From Candidatus Firestoneibacteriota bacterium (lineage in GTDB: Bacteria; Oederibacteriota; D2-FULL-39-29), in the NCBI GenBank assembly GCA_903891415.1, contig CAITEH010000043.1, forward strand, positions 1-56,180: a stretch of DNA of 56,180 nucleotides, given 5' to 3'. Position numbers and translations under genes: made by a program. The notes beneath the pieces are model-generated. The model saw only the letters and a list, made by a program, of their open reading frames with translations, ran no database searches and had not been told where the DNA came from. How positions within the stretch are numbered: position 1 is the first letter of the stretch; the number at the start of each line of letters is the position of its first letter. Below are positions 22,406 to 29,809 of the stretch, piece after piece.

Positions 22406-24157
22406 CTATCTTATATAGATAGGCCTTGCTTTGTACTCTGTGTGGCATAACTTGTGCGCTTGTTCCCCGAGAGGTTTTCCAAGAAAATCCTTGTAAAGTT
22501 TTTGCACATAGGGATTATTGTGAGAACAGCGTATTGCTTTATCTTTATCATCCTGATAGATAGCCGCGGCTCTCTTTAATCTCAGAGAATCAGTTACATT
22601 ATACGGCTGGCCGCCGCCGCCCACGCAGCCGCCGGGACAGGCCATGACCTCAATAAAATGGTAAGGTATCTCCCGGCCTTCTTTCTTTGCCTGGCGGACC
22701 CGGTCCAGAACTTCTTCTACATGAGAAAGGCCATGCGCCACGGCGATCTTTATCTTGGTCCCATTGATATCTATTTCCGCTTCTTTGATGAATTCAAGTC
22801 CCCGGGTTTTTACAAAATTAACATCTTCAAGTTCTTTTCCGGTAATAAAATTATAGGCGGTTCTAAGGGCTGCTTCCATAACTCCGCCGGTGGCGCCAAA
22901 GATAACGCCCGCGCCGGTATAATCCCCGAGCAGGCTGTCGGCTTCCTCGTCGGGAAGGTTCATAAAATCTATCCCCGCCTGTTTTATCATGCGCGCAAGC
23001 TCCCGGGTAGTGATAGCAACATCAATATCCTGAAAACCGGAGGCGAACATTTCATCGGACCTGGTGATCTCGTATTTCTTTGAAGTACAGGGCATAATGG
23101 AGACCATGTAGATCTTGGCCGGGTCTATGCCATTCTTTTTCGCATAGTAGGTTTTTGAAAGCGTCCCTACAATTTCATGCGGAGATTTGCAGGTCGAAAA
23201 ATGATTGATCATGTCTGAATGGAATTTTTCCATAAAATCTACCCAGGAAGGACAGCAGGAAGTTATCAGGGGTAATTCGCCTTTTTTATGAATAAGCCGT
23301 TCGGCGAACTCACTGGCTTCTTCCATTATCGTAACATCAGCCCCAAAGTTAGTATCAAAGACCGCTTTAAAGCCCAGTCTCCTGAATAAGGCGTAAAGTT
23401 TTTTTGTAAGGTTTTTACCCACAACACCAAAGGCCTCTCCTATTGCAACCCGGACCGCGGGAGCTATTTGAATAACGCAGTATTTATCCTGGTTCTTCAG
23501 CGCATCCCAGACAAGCTGGGTATCATCCTTTTCAAATATTGCTCCGGTAGGACAATGCGCGGAACACTGGCCGCACTTTACGCAGGGAGACTCCGAAAGT
23601 TTAATATCGCCGGCAGGCGAGATCCTGGTATCGAGGCCCCTTTCAAGAAAGGAGAGCGCCCAGACATTCTGCATATTCTGGCAAACCTCTATGCAGCGGC
23701 CGCAAAGGATACATTTTGGGGGTTCAAGAACAATGGTGCCGGTTGTTGAATCAATGGGGATATCCCGGAGAAACTTTCTAAAAACATCTTCGCGTATGCC
23801 AAAATCAGAAGCCATGCTTTGAAGTTCACAATTACCGTTCCGGCCGCACTTCAGACAGTCATTTGGATGATTGGATAATATCAATTCGAGTACTGTTTTT
23901 CTTACCTCAACGATGTCAGGATCGTTCGTTGTTATCTCCATCTTATCTTCAAGCGGAGTACAGCAGGCCCGGAGCATCTTATTGGACCCTTTTACCTTAA
24001 CAATACAAAGCCCGCAGGCCGCCGAAGGAGGCAGGTCAGGATGCTTGCACAAGGTCGGGATTTTAATCTGCACCTTTTTTGCCGCTTCCATCACCGTCGT
24101 TCCTTCTTTGACTTCCACGGTAATGCCGTTAATTTTTGCTTCCACCATTTTATACAT
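22406..24157 (-). CDS. hndD: [FeFe]-hydrogenase catalytic subunit 2 (HndD type)
   Basis: A 583-residue HndD/HydA-type enzyme. N-terminal [2Fe-2S] domain (CKHPDLPPSAACGLC), His-Cys3 motif HPNDCLKCGRNGNC, two [4Fe-4S] motifs CILCGRCIEVC and CVKCGQCSAHCP. H-cluster motifs: L1 TSCCPSW (both cysteines present), L2 MPCTSKKYE, L3 EVMACPGGCVGGGGQP. It is clearly a paralogue of hydrogenase 1 but divergent throughout. GGAG lies eight bases before the ATG at 24157. It is the last gene of an operon in the order hndA-hndB-hndC-hndD, the order known for the NADP-linked bifurcating Hnd hydrogenase of Desulfovibrio. A terminator follows. Confidence 0.96.
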   Translation of the reverse strand: MYKMVEAKINGITVEVKEGTTVMEAAKKVQIKIPTLCKHPDLPPSAACGLCIVKVKGSNKMLRACCTPLEDKMEITTNDPDIVEVRKTVLELILSNHPNDCLKCGRNGNCELQSMASDFGIREDVFRKFLRDIPIDSTTGTIVLEPPKCILCGRCIEVCQNMQNVWALSFLERGLDTRISPAGDIKLSESPCVKCGQCSAHCPTGAIFEKDDTQLVWDALKNQDKYCVIQIAPAVRVAIGEAFGVVGKNLTKKLYALFRRLGFKAVFDTNFGADVTIMEEASEFAERLIHKKGELPLITSCCPSWVDFMEKFHSDMINHFSTCKSPHEIVGTLSKTYYAKKNGIDPAKIYMVSIMPCTSKKYEITRSDEMFASGFQDIDVAITTRELARMIKQAGIDFMNLPDEEADSLLGDYTGAGVIFGATGGVMEAALRTAYNFITGKELEDVNFVKTRGLEFIKEAEIDINGTKIKIAVAHGLSHVEEVLDRVRQAKKEGREIPYHFIEVMACPGGCVGGGGQPYNVTDSLRLKRAAAIYQDDKDKAIRCSHNNPYVQKLYKDFLGKPLGEQAHKLCHTEYKARPIYIR

Positions 24158-24162
24158 TTGTC

Positions 24163-25905
24163 CTACTCCTTCATCACGGCTTTAAACTTGCATACATCAA
24201 AACAAACACCGCATTTTATGCACTTCTGCGGATCGATAACATAGCCGGCTTCACGGCTGCCCAAAATAGCGGAAGAGGGGCAGTTCTTCATACAGAGCCC
24301 GCACTTCTTGCACTTTTGAGGATGAATTTTGAAATAGATCAAGGCTTTACACTTCCCCGCCTGGCACTTTTTTTCAACAATGTGTTTCTTGTACTCGTCC
24401 TCAAAATACCTGATAGTTGAAAACACCGGGTTTGAAGCTGACTGGCCCAGCCCGCAGAGCGAAGCTTTTTGCATGGCATAAGAGATCTTTTTCAATTTAT
24501 TCAGATCTTCCAGTTCCCCGTTGCCTTCGGATATTTTTTCAAGGATACGCAGGAGTTGGTAACCGCCAAGGCGGCAGGGCGCGCACTTTCCGCAAGATTC
24601 GTCAACACAGAACTTAAGATAAAATTTTGCCAGATCGACAAGACAGTCAGTTTCATCTATAGCGATCATGCCGCCGGAGCCCATGATCGAGCCCAGTTTG
24701 CTTAGATTCTCGTAGTCTACCGGGGTATCCAAAAATTCCTGAGGAATGACTCCGCCCGAAGGGCCGCCGGTTTGAACGGCTTTAATAGCGCGGTTATTAA
24801 GAATACCGCCGCCAATGTCAAAAATTATCTCGCGGAGAGTGATCCCCATGGGAACTTCAACCAGGCCCGAATTTTTCACCTTGCCGGTAAGAGCAAAAAC
24901 TTTTGTGCCCTTGCTTTTTTCCGTGCCGACCGAGGCAAATTTGGCGCCGCCGCCCGCAATTAATTTCGGAATATTGGCCAGGGTTTCAACGTTGTTAATG
25001 ATAGTGGGTTTTCCCCAGAGGCCTTTAACGGAAGGATACGGCGGCCGGGGATGGGGAGTGCCCCGCTTGCCTTCTATAGAAGCGATCAACGCGGTTTCTT
25101 CGCCGCAAACAAAAGCTCCGGCTCCCAGCCTTATCTCAAGTTCAAAATTAAAATTACTGCCCAGTATATTATTTCCCAGCAAACCCGCGGAAACCGCCTG
25201 ATCTATGGCTTTCTGAACCCTTTCAACGGCCAGCGGATATTCCGCTCTTATATAGAAATACCCTTTTGAAGAACCGATAGTATAACCGGCTATTATCATT
25301 CCTTCAAGAACGGAATGCGGATCGCCTTCAAGCACGCTCCTGTCCATGTAGGCACCCGGATCACCCTCGTCGCCGTTACAGATAACATATTTTTCCGGAG
25401 AGTTCATGCCCCGGGCAAAATTCCATTTCATCCAGGTGGGATAGCCCGCCCCGCCCCTGCCGCGCAGCCCGCTCTTTTTAAGTTCTTCCACAACATTTTC
25501 CGGCTTCATTTCCAGGAGTACTTTTATAAGAGCTTTGTAACCGCCGGCAGCTATATAATCTTCCAGGCTTTCCGGATCTATATACCCGCAGTTTTTTAGG
25601 ACCGCGCGCATCTGCTTTGATTTTTTCTCGTAGAGCAGCTCTTTGATAATTTTGTTCCCTTTTATTGTTTCTTCGACTATCCTTTTGACATCCGTGTTCT
25701 TGATCCCGCTGTACACTATATTTTCCGGCAGGATCTTGACCGTAATGCCTTTTTCATACAATCCGATATCGGCTATTTTCACAAGCTGGACCGGTTCCTG
25801 AAGATTGGCGTCTCTTAATTCATTGGAGAAGAGAGTGTAGAAATCGTTTATCCGGTCCTGCTGGGCGGAGTCGGTATCCCTTAGATATATTATTTTCTTT
25901 TGCAT
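24163..25905 (-). CDS. hndC: HndC/HydB-type flavoprotein subunit of hydrogenase 2
   Basis: A 580-residue NuoF-like subunit with FMN/NADH sites ([37 protein letters not shown]), the [4Fe-4S] motif SCGKCAPC plus CGLGQ, and a C-terminal double [4Fe-4S] ferredoxin domain ([12 protein letters not shown] and [11 protein letters not shown]). The first 100 residues contain no cysteine at all; in other HydB proteins this position holds a thioredoxin-like [2Fe-2S] domain. Here the iron-sulfur version is encoded by the separate gene just upstream. The ferredoxin tail contrasts with the GltD-like tail of the hydrogenase 1 subunit. Start at 25905 with AAGGACGAGA upstream. Confidence 0.95.
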   Translation of the reverse strand: MQKKIIYLRDTDSAQQDRINDFYTLFSNELRDANLQEPVQLVKIADIGLYEKGITVKILPENIVYSGIKNTDVKRIVEETIKGNKIIKELLYEKKSKQMRAVLKNCGYIDPESLEDYIAAGGYKALIKVLLEMKPENVVEELKKSGLRGRGGAGYPTWMKWNFARGMNSPEKYVICNGDEGDPGAYMDRSVLEGDPHSVLEGMIIAGYTIGSSKGYFYIRAEYPLAVERVQKAIDQAVSAGLLGNNILGSNFNFELEIRLGAGAFVCGEETALIASIEGKRGTPHPRPPYPSVKGLWGKPTIINNVETLANIPKLIAGGGAKFASVGTEKSKGTKVFALTGKVKNSGLVEVPMGITLREIIFDIGGGILNNRAIKAVQTGGPSGGVIPQEFLDTPVDYENLSKLGSIMGSGGMIAIDETDCLVDLAKFYLKFCVDESCGKCAPCRLGGYQLLRILEKISEGNGELEDLNKLKKISYAMQKASLCGLGQSASNPVFSTIRYFEDEYKKHIVEKKCQAGKCKALIYFKIHPQKCKKCGLCMKNCPSSAILGSREAGYVIDPQKCIKCGVCFDVCKFKAVMKE

Positions 25906-25920
25906 GGCTCTCGTCCTTTT

Positions 25921-26265
25921 TTAATTAATTTCGAAAATATAATCATGGAGGAGTTTTTTATTCCTCACATGACGTTCAAGTATGGTAATGGCAACATCTT
26001 TTGTAACCCGGCCATAGAGAACTTTAGGCAGGCCTTCAACATTCACTTCGACCAGGGGCTCAACCGAGCAGGCGCCCTGACAGCCGCATTTTCTTATATC
26101 AATTTCAATATTTCGCTTTTTGGACTCTTCGATAAGAGTGGAATATACCTCATCGGCGCCGGCTGCGACCCCGCAGGTACTCATCCCGACCTTTATCCAG
26201 CTCTTACCCAGATCTTTTTTGAGAGGATCAACATTCATTATGTCTTCTTTAGTTAATTTTTTCAT
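25921..26265 (-). CDS. hndB: HndB-like thioredoxin-fold [2Fe-2S] ferredoxin
   Basis: A 114-residue stand-alone ferredoxin. VGMSTCGVAAGADEVYSTL and KCGCQGACSVEPLVEVNVEG match the HndB family (STCGIAxGA...GCxGxC-x-EPxVEV). The same sequence pattern is fused at the N-terminus of the hydrogenase 1 flavoprotein (MSTCEIAAGSKKVYDTL). It would be an electron-transfer subunit of hydrogenase 2. It starts three bases after the hndA stop and ends 15 bases before hndC. Confidence 0.92.
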   Translation of the reverse strand: MKKLTKEDIMNVDPLKKDLGKSWIKVGMSTCGVAAGADEVYSTLIEESKKRNIEIDIRKCGCQGACSVEPLVEVNVEGLPKVLYGRVTKDVAITILERHVRNKKLLHDYIFEIN

Positions 26266-26268
26266 AAA

Positions 26269-26748
26269 TTATTCCTCTTCTTTTACGTACTTGGACAAAA
26301 TGTCCACGATCTCATTTTTCTTAACCTTCCCGTAGACTTTTTCGTCTATCATCATTACCGGCGCAAGCCCGCAGCACCCCAGGCATCTGACAACATCAAG
26401 ATGGAACATTTCATCTTTTGTCGTCTGCCCTTCTTTTATATGCAGGATCTTTTCGATCTCCTCAATAAGAGAGTCCGCGTTCCTCAGATAGCAGGCCGTT
26501 CCCATGCAGATCGAAACGTTATGCTTGCCGGGCGGTTCAAGTTTAAAATAATTGTAGAATGTGATCACCTCATAAATTCTTGCCAAAGGCACGTTAAGAA
26601 GCCTGGACAATTTTAAGGAAGTTTCCCTCGGGACATACCCGTAGATGTTCTCTATGCTATGGAGAATCATTATCAGGTTGCCCTTTTTGTCCTTCCACTT
26701 CTTGACAAGCCCTTCCAAATCTGCTTGGAGCTTATCTTTTTTTGTCAT
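26269..26748 (-). CDS. hndA: HndA-like NuoE-type [2Fe-2S] subunit of hydrogenase 2
   Basis: A 159-residue NuoE-like subunit with ligands in CMGTAC and CLGCC, and family sequences HSIENIYGYVPRETSLKLSR and EVITFYNYFKLEPPGKHNV. It is the first gene of operon 2. GAGGGAGAGG precedes the ATG. Its promoter is a perfect sigma70 site with a Rex-type operator directly over the start of transcription. Confidence 0.93.
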   Translation of the reverse strand: MTKKDKLQADLEGLVKKWKDKKGNLIMILHSIENIYGYVPRETSLKLSRLLNVPLARIYEVITFYNYFKLEPPGKHNVSICMGTACYLRNADSLIEEIEKILHIKEGQTTKDEMFHLDVVRCLGCCGLAPVMMIDEKVYGKVKKNEIVDILSKYVKEEE

Positions 26749-26764
26749 AACCTCTCCCTCTATA

Positions 26765-26782
26765 TTGTGATTTGTATCACAA
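26765..26782 (-). promoter_or_regulatory. Rex-box operator of hydrogenase operon 2
   Basis: TTGTGATTTGTATCACAA is a perfect inverted repeat with six central bases, matching the Rex half site TTGTGA / TCACAA exactly. It begins at the last base of the -10 and covers the start site, ending 16 bases before the hndA ATG. Crp sites have a similar half site, but rex lies 4.5 kb away and the genes are redox genes. Confidence 0.75.
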
Positions 26783-26810
26783 TTATATAAAATATATTTT
26801 TCAATGTCAA
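26782..26810 (-). promoter_or_regulatory. Consensus promoter of hydrogenase operon 2
   Basis: TTGACA (26805-26810), 17-base spacer, TATAAT (26782-26787) on the minus strand. Confidence 0.85.
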
Positions 26811-26868
26811 TATAAATCTATTATTCCATATTTGTCTATTGCTTAATAGTGACTCCAAGGAATATTGA

Positions 26869-26898
26869 CGTATTATGTGATATTTTTCACATAATACG
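26869..26898. promoter_or_regulatory. Second Rex/Crp-type palindrome upstream of operon 2
   Basis: CGTATTATGTGA and TCACATAATACG form a perfect 12-bp inverted repeat around TATTTT. The core TGTGA-N6-TCACA fits Rex or Crp/FNR-type sites. It lies about 60 bases upstream of the -35, immediately after the pabBC stop codon, so it could be an upstream operator or an activator site. Confidence 0.6.
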
Positions 26899-26900
26899 CC

Positions 26901-28751
26901 TTAAACGAGCCTAACCGTTCTTGCTTTTATTACTGAATTGGTTACTATTATACTATCAGCCTTTTTAAGATCAAGTAAGGACAGCGGGCGTTCTACCGCC
27001 TTAGTCCTGTTAATATAGTAGGATCTATAGACCCCGGGAAGAAGTCCTGCGGAAACCGGAGGAGTATAATAACGTCCATTTTTCAAGATAAATACGTTTG
27101 ATATTGCGCCTTCCGTTATTTCATTCTTTTCATTTAAGAATATAATATCCAGTATACTGTTTGAAACTATTTTTTTTCTTTCTGCCTCGTAAAGGAACCT
27201 GTTTGTAGTTTTATGATATAAAAACCTGTCCCGGCTGTTCGTCCGCATACCGGAAACAACTATTCTGTCTTTAACCTGTTCCTGTTCCAGCCTGGATGCT
27301 TCCAGATTAAACGTTCCGTTTTCAGAAATTAAAAGCCTGAGCTTATAGCGGCACCCTTTATTAAATTCTTTTTCCTTTCTTTTAAGTTGTTCTTTTATTC
27401 TGCCTGTTTCCAGAGGATAAGAAAAATAAGCGGCGGAAGCTTTCAGCCTTTTTATATGCCCCGGAAGAAGAAAGTAACCGTCCTCCCAGAGAAGAGTTTC
27501 AAGCAAACAGAAACCTGCCGTGTTTTCTGTAAGAAAGTTTGATTTTAGCAAAGCTTCCTGATATTCACTCTTTGCGGCAGAGTCCCAAACTATGCCGCCT
27601 CCCGCCCCCAGCTCCCCTCTTTTATTTTCCAGAAAAACGGTCCTGATAGGAATATTAAAGACCGCCTGCTTTTCTTTTTCTCCCGGGAAAATTATTCCCA
27701 GCGCGCCGCAATAGACCCCTCTTGCCTCCGCTTCAAGTTCACGGATTATTTCCATGGTCCTTATTTTTGGCGCACCCGTTACGGAACCCCCGGGAAAGAT
27801 GCTTTTAAATATATCATAATAAGTGGTGCCGGGTAAAAGTTCGCCCGTCACAGTCGTTATCATTTGAAAGAGCGTATTATATTTTTCGACTTCAAATATT
27901 CCGGAAGTTTTGACCGAGCCGGTCCTGCAGATCTTTCCCAGATCGTTTCTTATCATATCCACTATCATGATATTTTCTGCCCGGCTTTTCAGGCCGGTTT
28001 TCAGCTCCGCGATCATTTTCCGGTCTTCAAGCAGGTTTTTACCGCGCTTAACAGTGCCTTTCATGGGTTTTGCCGTTATAAAATTATTTTTCAGGCAAAA
28101 AAAGAGCTCGGGCGACAGGGATAGTATTTTCCGCCTGCCCAAATTTATATACGCGCCAAAAGAAACCCTTTGATTATTTTTAAGCTCCTTGTAAAAATTA
28201 TAGCTATTGCCGGTAAAACCGAATTTAAGCTTACCGGTAAAATTAACCTGGTAAGTATCGCCGGCTTTGATATGCTCCTTGATCTTCAAAATATGCCTTT
28301 TATAGTGTTCAAAATCCAGCACCATTCTTAGTTTTTTTACTTTATACGGCCTGCTTTTTTTGCCTGTTTTTTTCGCGTAATAAGGAGAAAGGTTCCGGCT
28401 TTTTCCCGTAAAGTGCTCAAAACAGGCGGCTTTATTAAAAACAAGCATTTCAAGAAGGGGAAAATTACTTCTTTTTTTGGGGGTAAAAATGTCGTTTTCA
28501 AAATAATACCCGGCCTCGTAGGAAAGGTACCCGGCAATATAATATTTTTTTGAATAGTTCTCTATCTTTTGAAAGGCTTTTTTGAGCCCGGTATAATCGT
28601 AGGCCCGGATAACCGCGAGAGGCTTTGAAAATAAATATGTTTTGTTGTTTGCCCTGTCAACGTACCCTGTTTCAAACAACATAGTATTTTTCTCACCTGA
28701 CAGCTTTACAGGGTCAAGCACGGGCAATGTCTTTCTATTTTGTATGCTCAT
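26901..28751 (-). CDS. pabBC: Fused aminodeoxychorismate synthase component I / aminodeoxychorismate lyase
   Basis: 616 residues from the ATG at 28751; the frame continues upstream to 28883, but that part overlaps the tRNA terminator and has no homologous look. The N-terminal chorismate-binding domain has the active-site lysine context PMKGTVKRG and the C-terminal signature GSVTGAPKIRTMEIIRELE...YCGALG. The last 190 residues are a PabC-like class IV aminotransferase with the PLP lysine in YHKTTNRFLYE and ITEGAISNVFI. The two steps turn chorismate into 4-aminobenzoate for folate. PabA is not in the window. TACAAT lies seven bases before the ATG, suggesting a leaderless mRNA. Confidence 0.92.
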   Translation of the reverse strand: MSIQNRKTLPVLDPVKLSGEKNTMLFETGYVDRANNKTYLFSKPLAVIRAYDYTGLKKAFQKIENYSKKYYIAGYLSYEAGYYFENDIFTPKKRSNFPLLEMLVFNKAACFEHFTGKSRNLSPYYAKKTGKKSRPYKVKKLRMVLDFEHYKRHILKIKEHIKAGDTYQVNFTGKLKFGFTGNSYNFYKELKNNQRVSFGAYINLGRRKILSLSPELFFCLKNNFITAKPMKGTVKRGKNLLEDRKMIAELKTGLKSRAENIMIVDMIRNDLGKICRTGSVKTSGIFEVEKYNTLFQMITTVTGELLPGTTYYDIFKSIFPGGSVTGAPKIRTMEIIRELEAEARGVYCGALGIIFPGEKEKQAVFNIPIRTVFLENKRGELGAGGGIVWDSAAKSEYQEALLKSNFLTENTAGFCLLETLLWEDGYFLLPGHIKRLKASAAYFSYPLETGRIKEQLKRKEKEFNKGCRYKLRLLISENGTFNLEASRLEQEQVKDRIVVSGMRTNSRDRFLYHKTTNRFLYEAERKKIVSNSILDIIFLNEKNEITEGAISNVFILKNGRYYTPPVSAGLLPGVYRSYYINRTKAVERPLSLLDLKKADSIIVTNSVIKARTVRLV

Positions 28752-28848
28752 TAAAACTATTGTAGTATAAAATAAGGCGTAAAGCCAAGTGTTAAAGGCA
28801 GAAGACGGGGTGCTTTGACCGGCAACAGAAAGCGGCAGGGCCTTTAAT

Positions 28849-28877
28849 GAAAAAGCGCCGAAAAACGATCCGGCGCT
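28849..28877 (-). terminator. Terminator after the initiator tRNA
   Basis: AGCGCCG (28854-28860) pairs with CGGCGCT (28871-28877) across a 10-base loop, followed on the minus strand by TTTTTCATT. It begins about 10 bases after the tRNA CCA end. Confidence 0.8.
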
Positions 28878-28887
28878 TGTCATTTTC

Positions 28888-28963
28888 TGGTTGCGGGGGA
28901 CCGATTCGAACGGTCGACCTTCGGGTTATGAGCCCGACGAGCTTCCAGCTGCTCCACCCCGCG
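28888..28963 (-). tRNA. Initiator tRNA-fMet (CAT)
   Basis: A 76-base tRNA with encoded CCA. The acceptor stem begins CGCGGGG opposite CCCCGCA, giving the C1-A72 mismatch that marks initiators. The anticodon stem TCGGG/CCCGA supplies the three consecutive G-C pairs needed for P-site binding, around the loop CTCATAA. The T loop is TTCGAAT. Confidence 0.97.
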
Positions 28964-28990
28964 AAATTGTTATTTTTTCGATGGTTTATC

Positions 28991-29019
28991 ATTATACAGG
29001 GTATTTTACGGTTTTTCAA
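28991..29019 (-). promoter_or_regulatory. Promoter of the initiator tRNA gene
   Basis: TTGAAA (29014-29019), 17-base spacer and TATAAT (28991-28996) on the minus strand, about 28 bases upstream of the mature 5' end. Confidence 0.7.
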
Positions 29020-29103
29020 TACAAATCTGGGGCACAACGGAACAAAAGATTTACGTTTTGCATATTTGGAGATGTTTCAAGTACTTACAAACCGCAGCAT
29101 ATT

Positions 29104-29703
29104 TTAGAATTTATATTTGACTACCGGCTTTGTCTTTATGCCAAACTCCACCAGCATCTCCGATAACAATTCGGTAGGCAGGCCTACGATATTCGTTCTT
29201 GACCCTTTAAGCACTGTTAAATATTTATCGTCTTCCTGTATCCCGTAGCCTCCGGCTTTATCCAGATTCTTTGCTGCCAGGTATTCTATTTCTGCGGAAG
29301 ACAATATTTTCATTCTTATCTTTGAAATACAGGCTCTAATCAGGCTCCTTCCGGAAGGATTCTCAACAACGGCAACGGCGGTCCATACAGCTTGTGTTGT
29401 CCCGCTTAAGCTCCTTAGCATGCTTCTTGCTTTTTTGAGAACAACAGGTTTTCCATAAATCAGGCCTTTTACCACAACAACAGTATCAGCGGCAATGATC
29501 AGGCAATTGTTTTCTCGTTTCGAAACAGCCAGGGCTTTTTCAAGAGCAACTCTTTTAAGCGCCTTAACCAGGAATCTTTTACCGGGATCTTCGTCAATTT
29601 CCGGAGGAATTACCCTGAAATTTTTCAAACCCATTCTTTTTAACAGCTCTTTTCTTCTTGGCGAAGCGGAAGCAAGTACTATATTTTTTTTCATGGCCTT
29701 CAT
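29104..29703 (-). CDS. maf: Maf-family nucleotide pyrophosphatase
   Basis: A 199-residue Maf/YhdE-type protein that hydrolyses non-canonical or pyrimidine nucleoside triphosphates. Family motifs: ASASPRRKELL near the N-terminus, the catalytic AADTVVVVKG, YGKPVVLKKARSML, and the C-terminal DKAGGYGIQEDD and NIVGLPTELL. Two starts are possible (29703 and 29694); TATAAT at 29712-29717 favours the first, again close to leaderless. Divergent from the capsule-sugar operon. Confidence 0.95.
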   Translation of the reverse strand: MKAMKKNIVLASASPRRKELLKRMGLKNFRVIPPEIDEDPGKRFLVKALKRVALEKALAVSKRENNCLIIAADTVVVVKGLIYGKPVVLKKARSMLRSLSGTTQAVWTAVAVVENPSGRSLIRACISKIRMKILSSAEIEYLAAKNLDKAGGYGIQEDDKYLTVLKGSRTNIVGLPTELLSEMLVEFGIKTKPVVKYKF

Positions 29704-29730
29704 TCTACCATATTATATTGTAAAAAGTAA

Positions 29731-29760
29731 TTGAGAATATAAGACGCATTGTGTTAAAAT
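29731..29760 (+). promoter_or_regulatory. Promoter of the sugar-nucleotide operon
   Basis: TTGAGA (29731-29736) and TAAAAT (29755-29760) with an 18-base spacer, about 50 bases before the first start codon. Confidence 0.55.
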
Positions 29761-29809
29761 CATTATCAAGCTGGATCCGGGAGCTATAAGATAGTGACCA
29801 GGGAAGCCA

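Noticed and set aside
26869-26898. Palindrome considered as the terminator of pabBC
   Set aside because: The stem is AT-rich with no T-run after it, and its TGTGA-N6-TCACA core fits a regulator site better.
28752-28883. N-terminal 44 codons of the longest pabBC frame
   Set aside because: They overlap the tRNA terminator, show no similarity to the family and lie upstream of a -10 element that fits the internal ATG.
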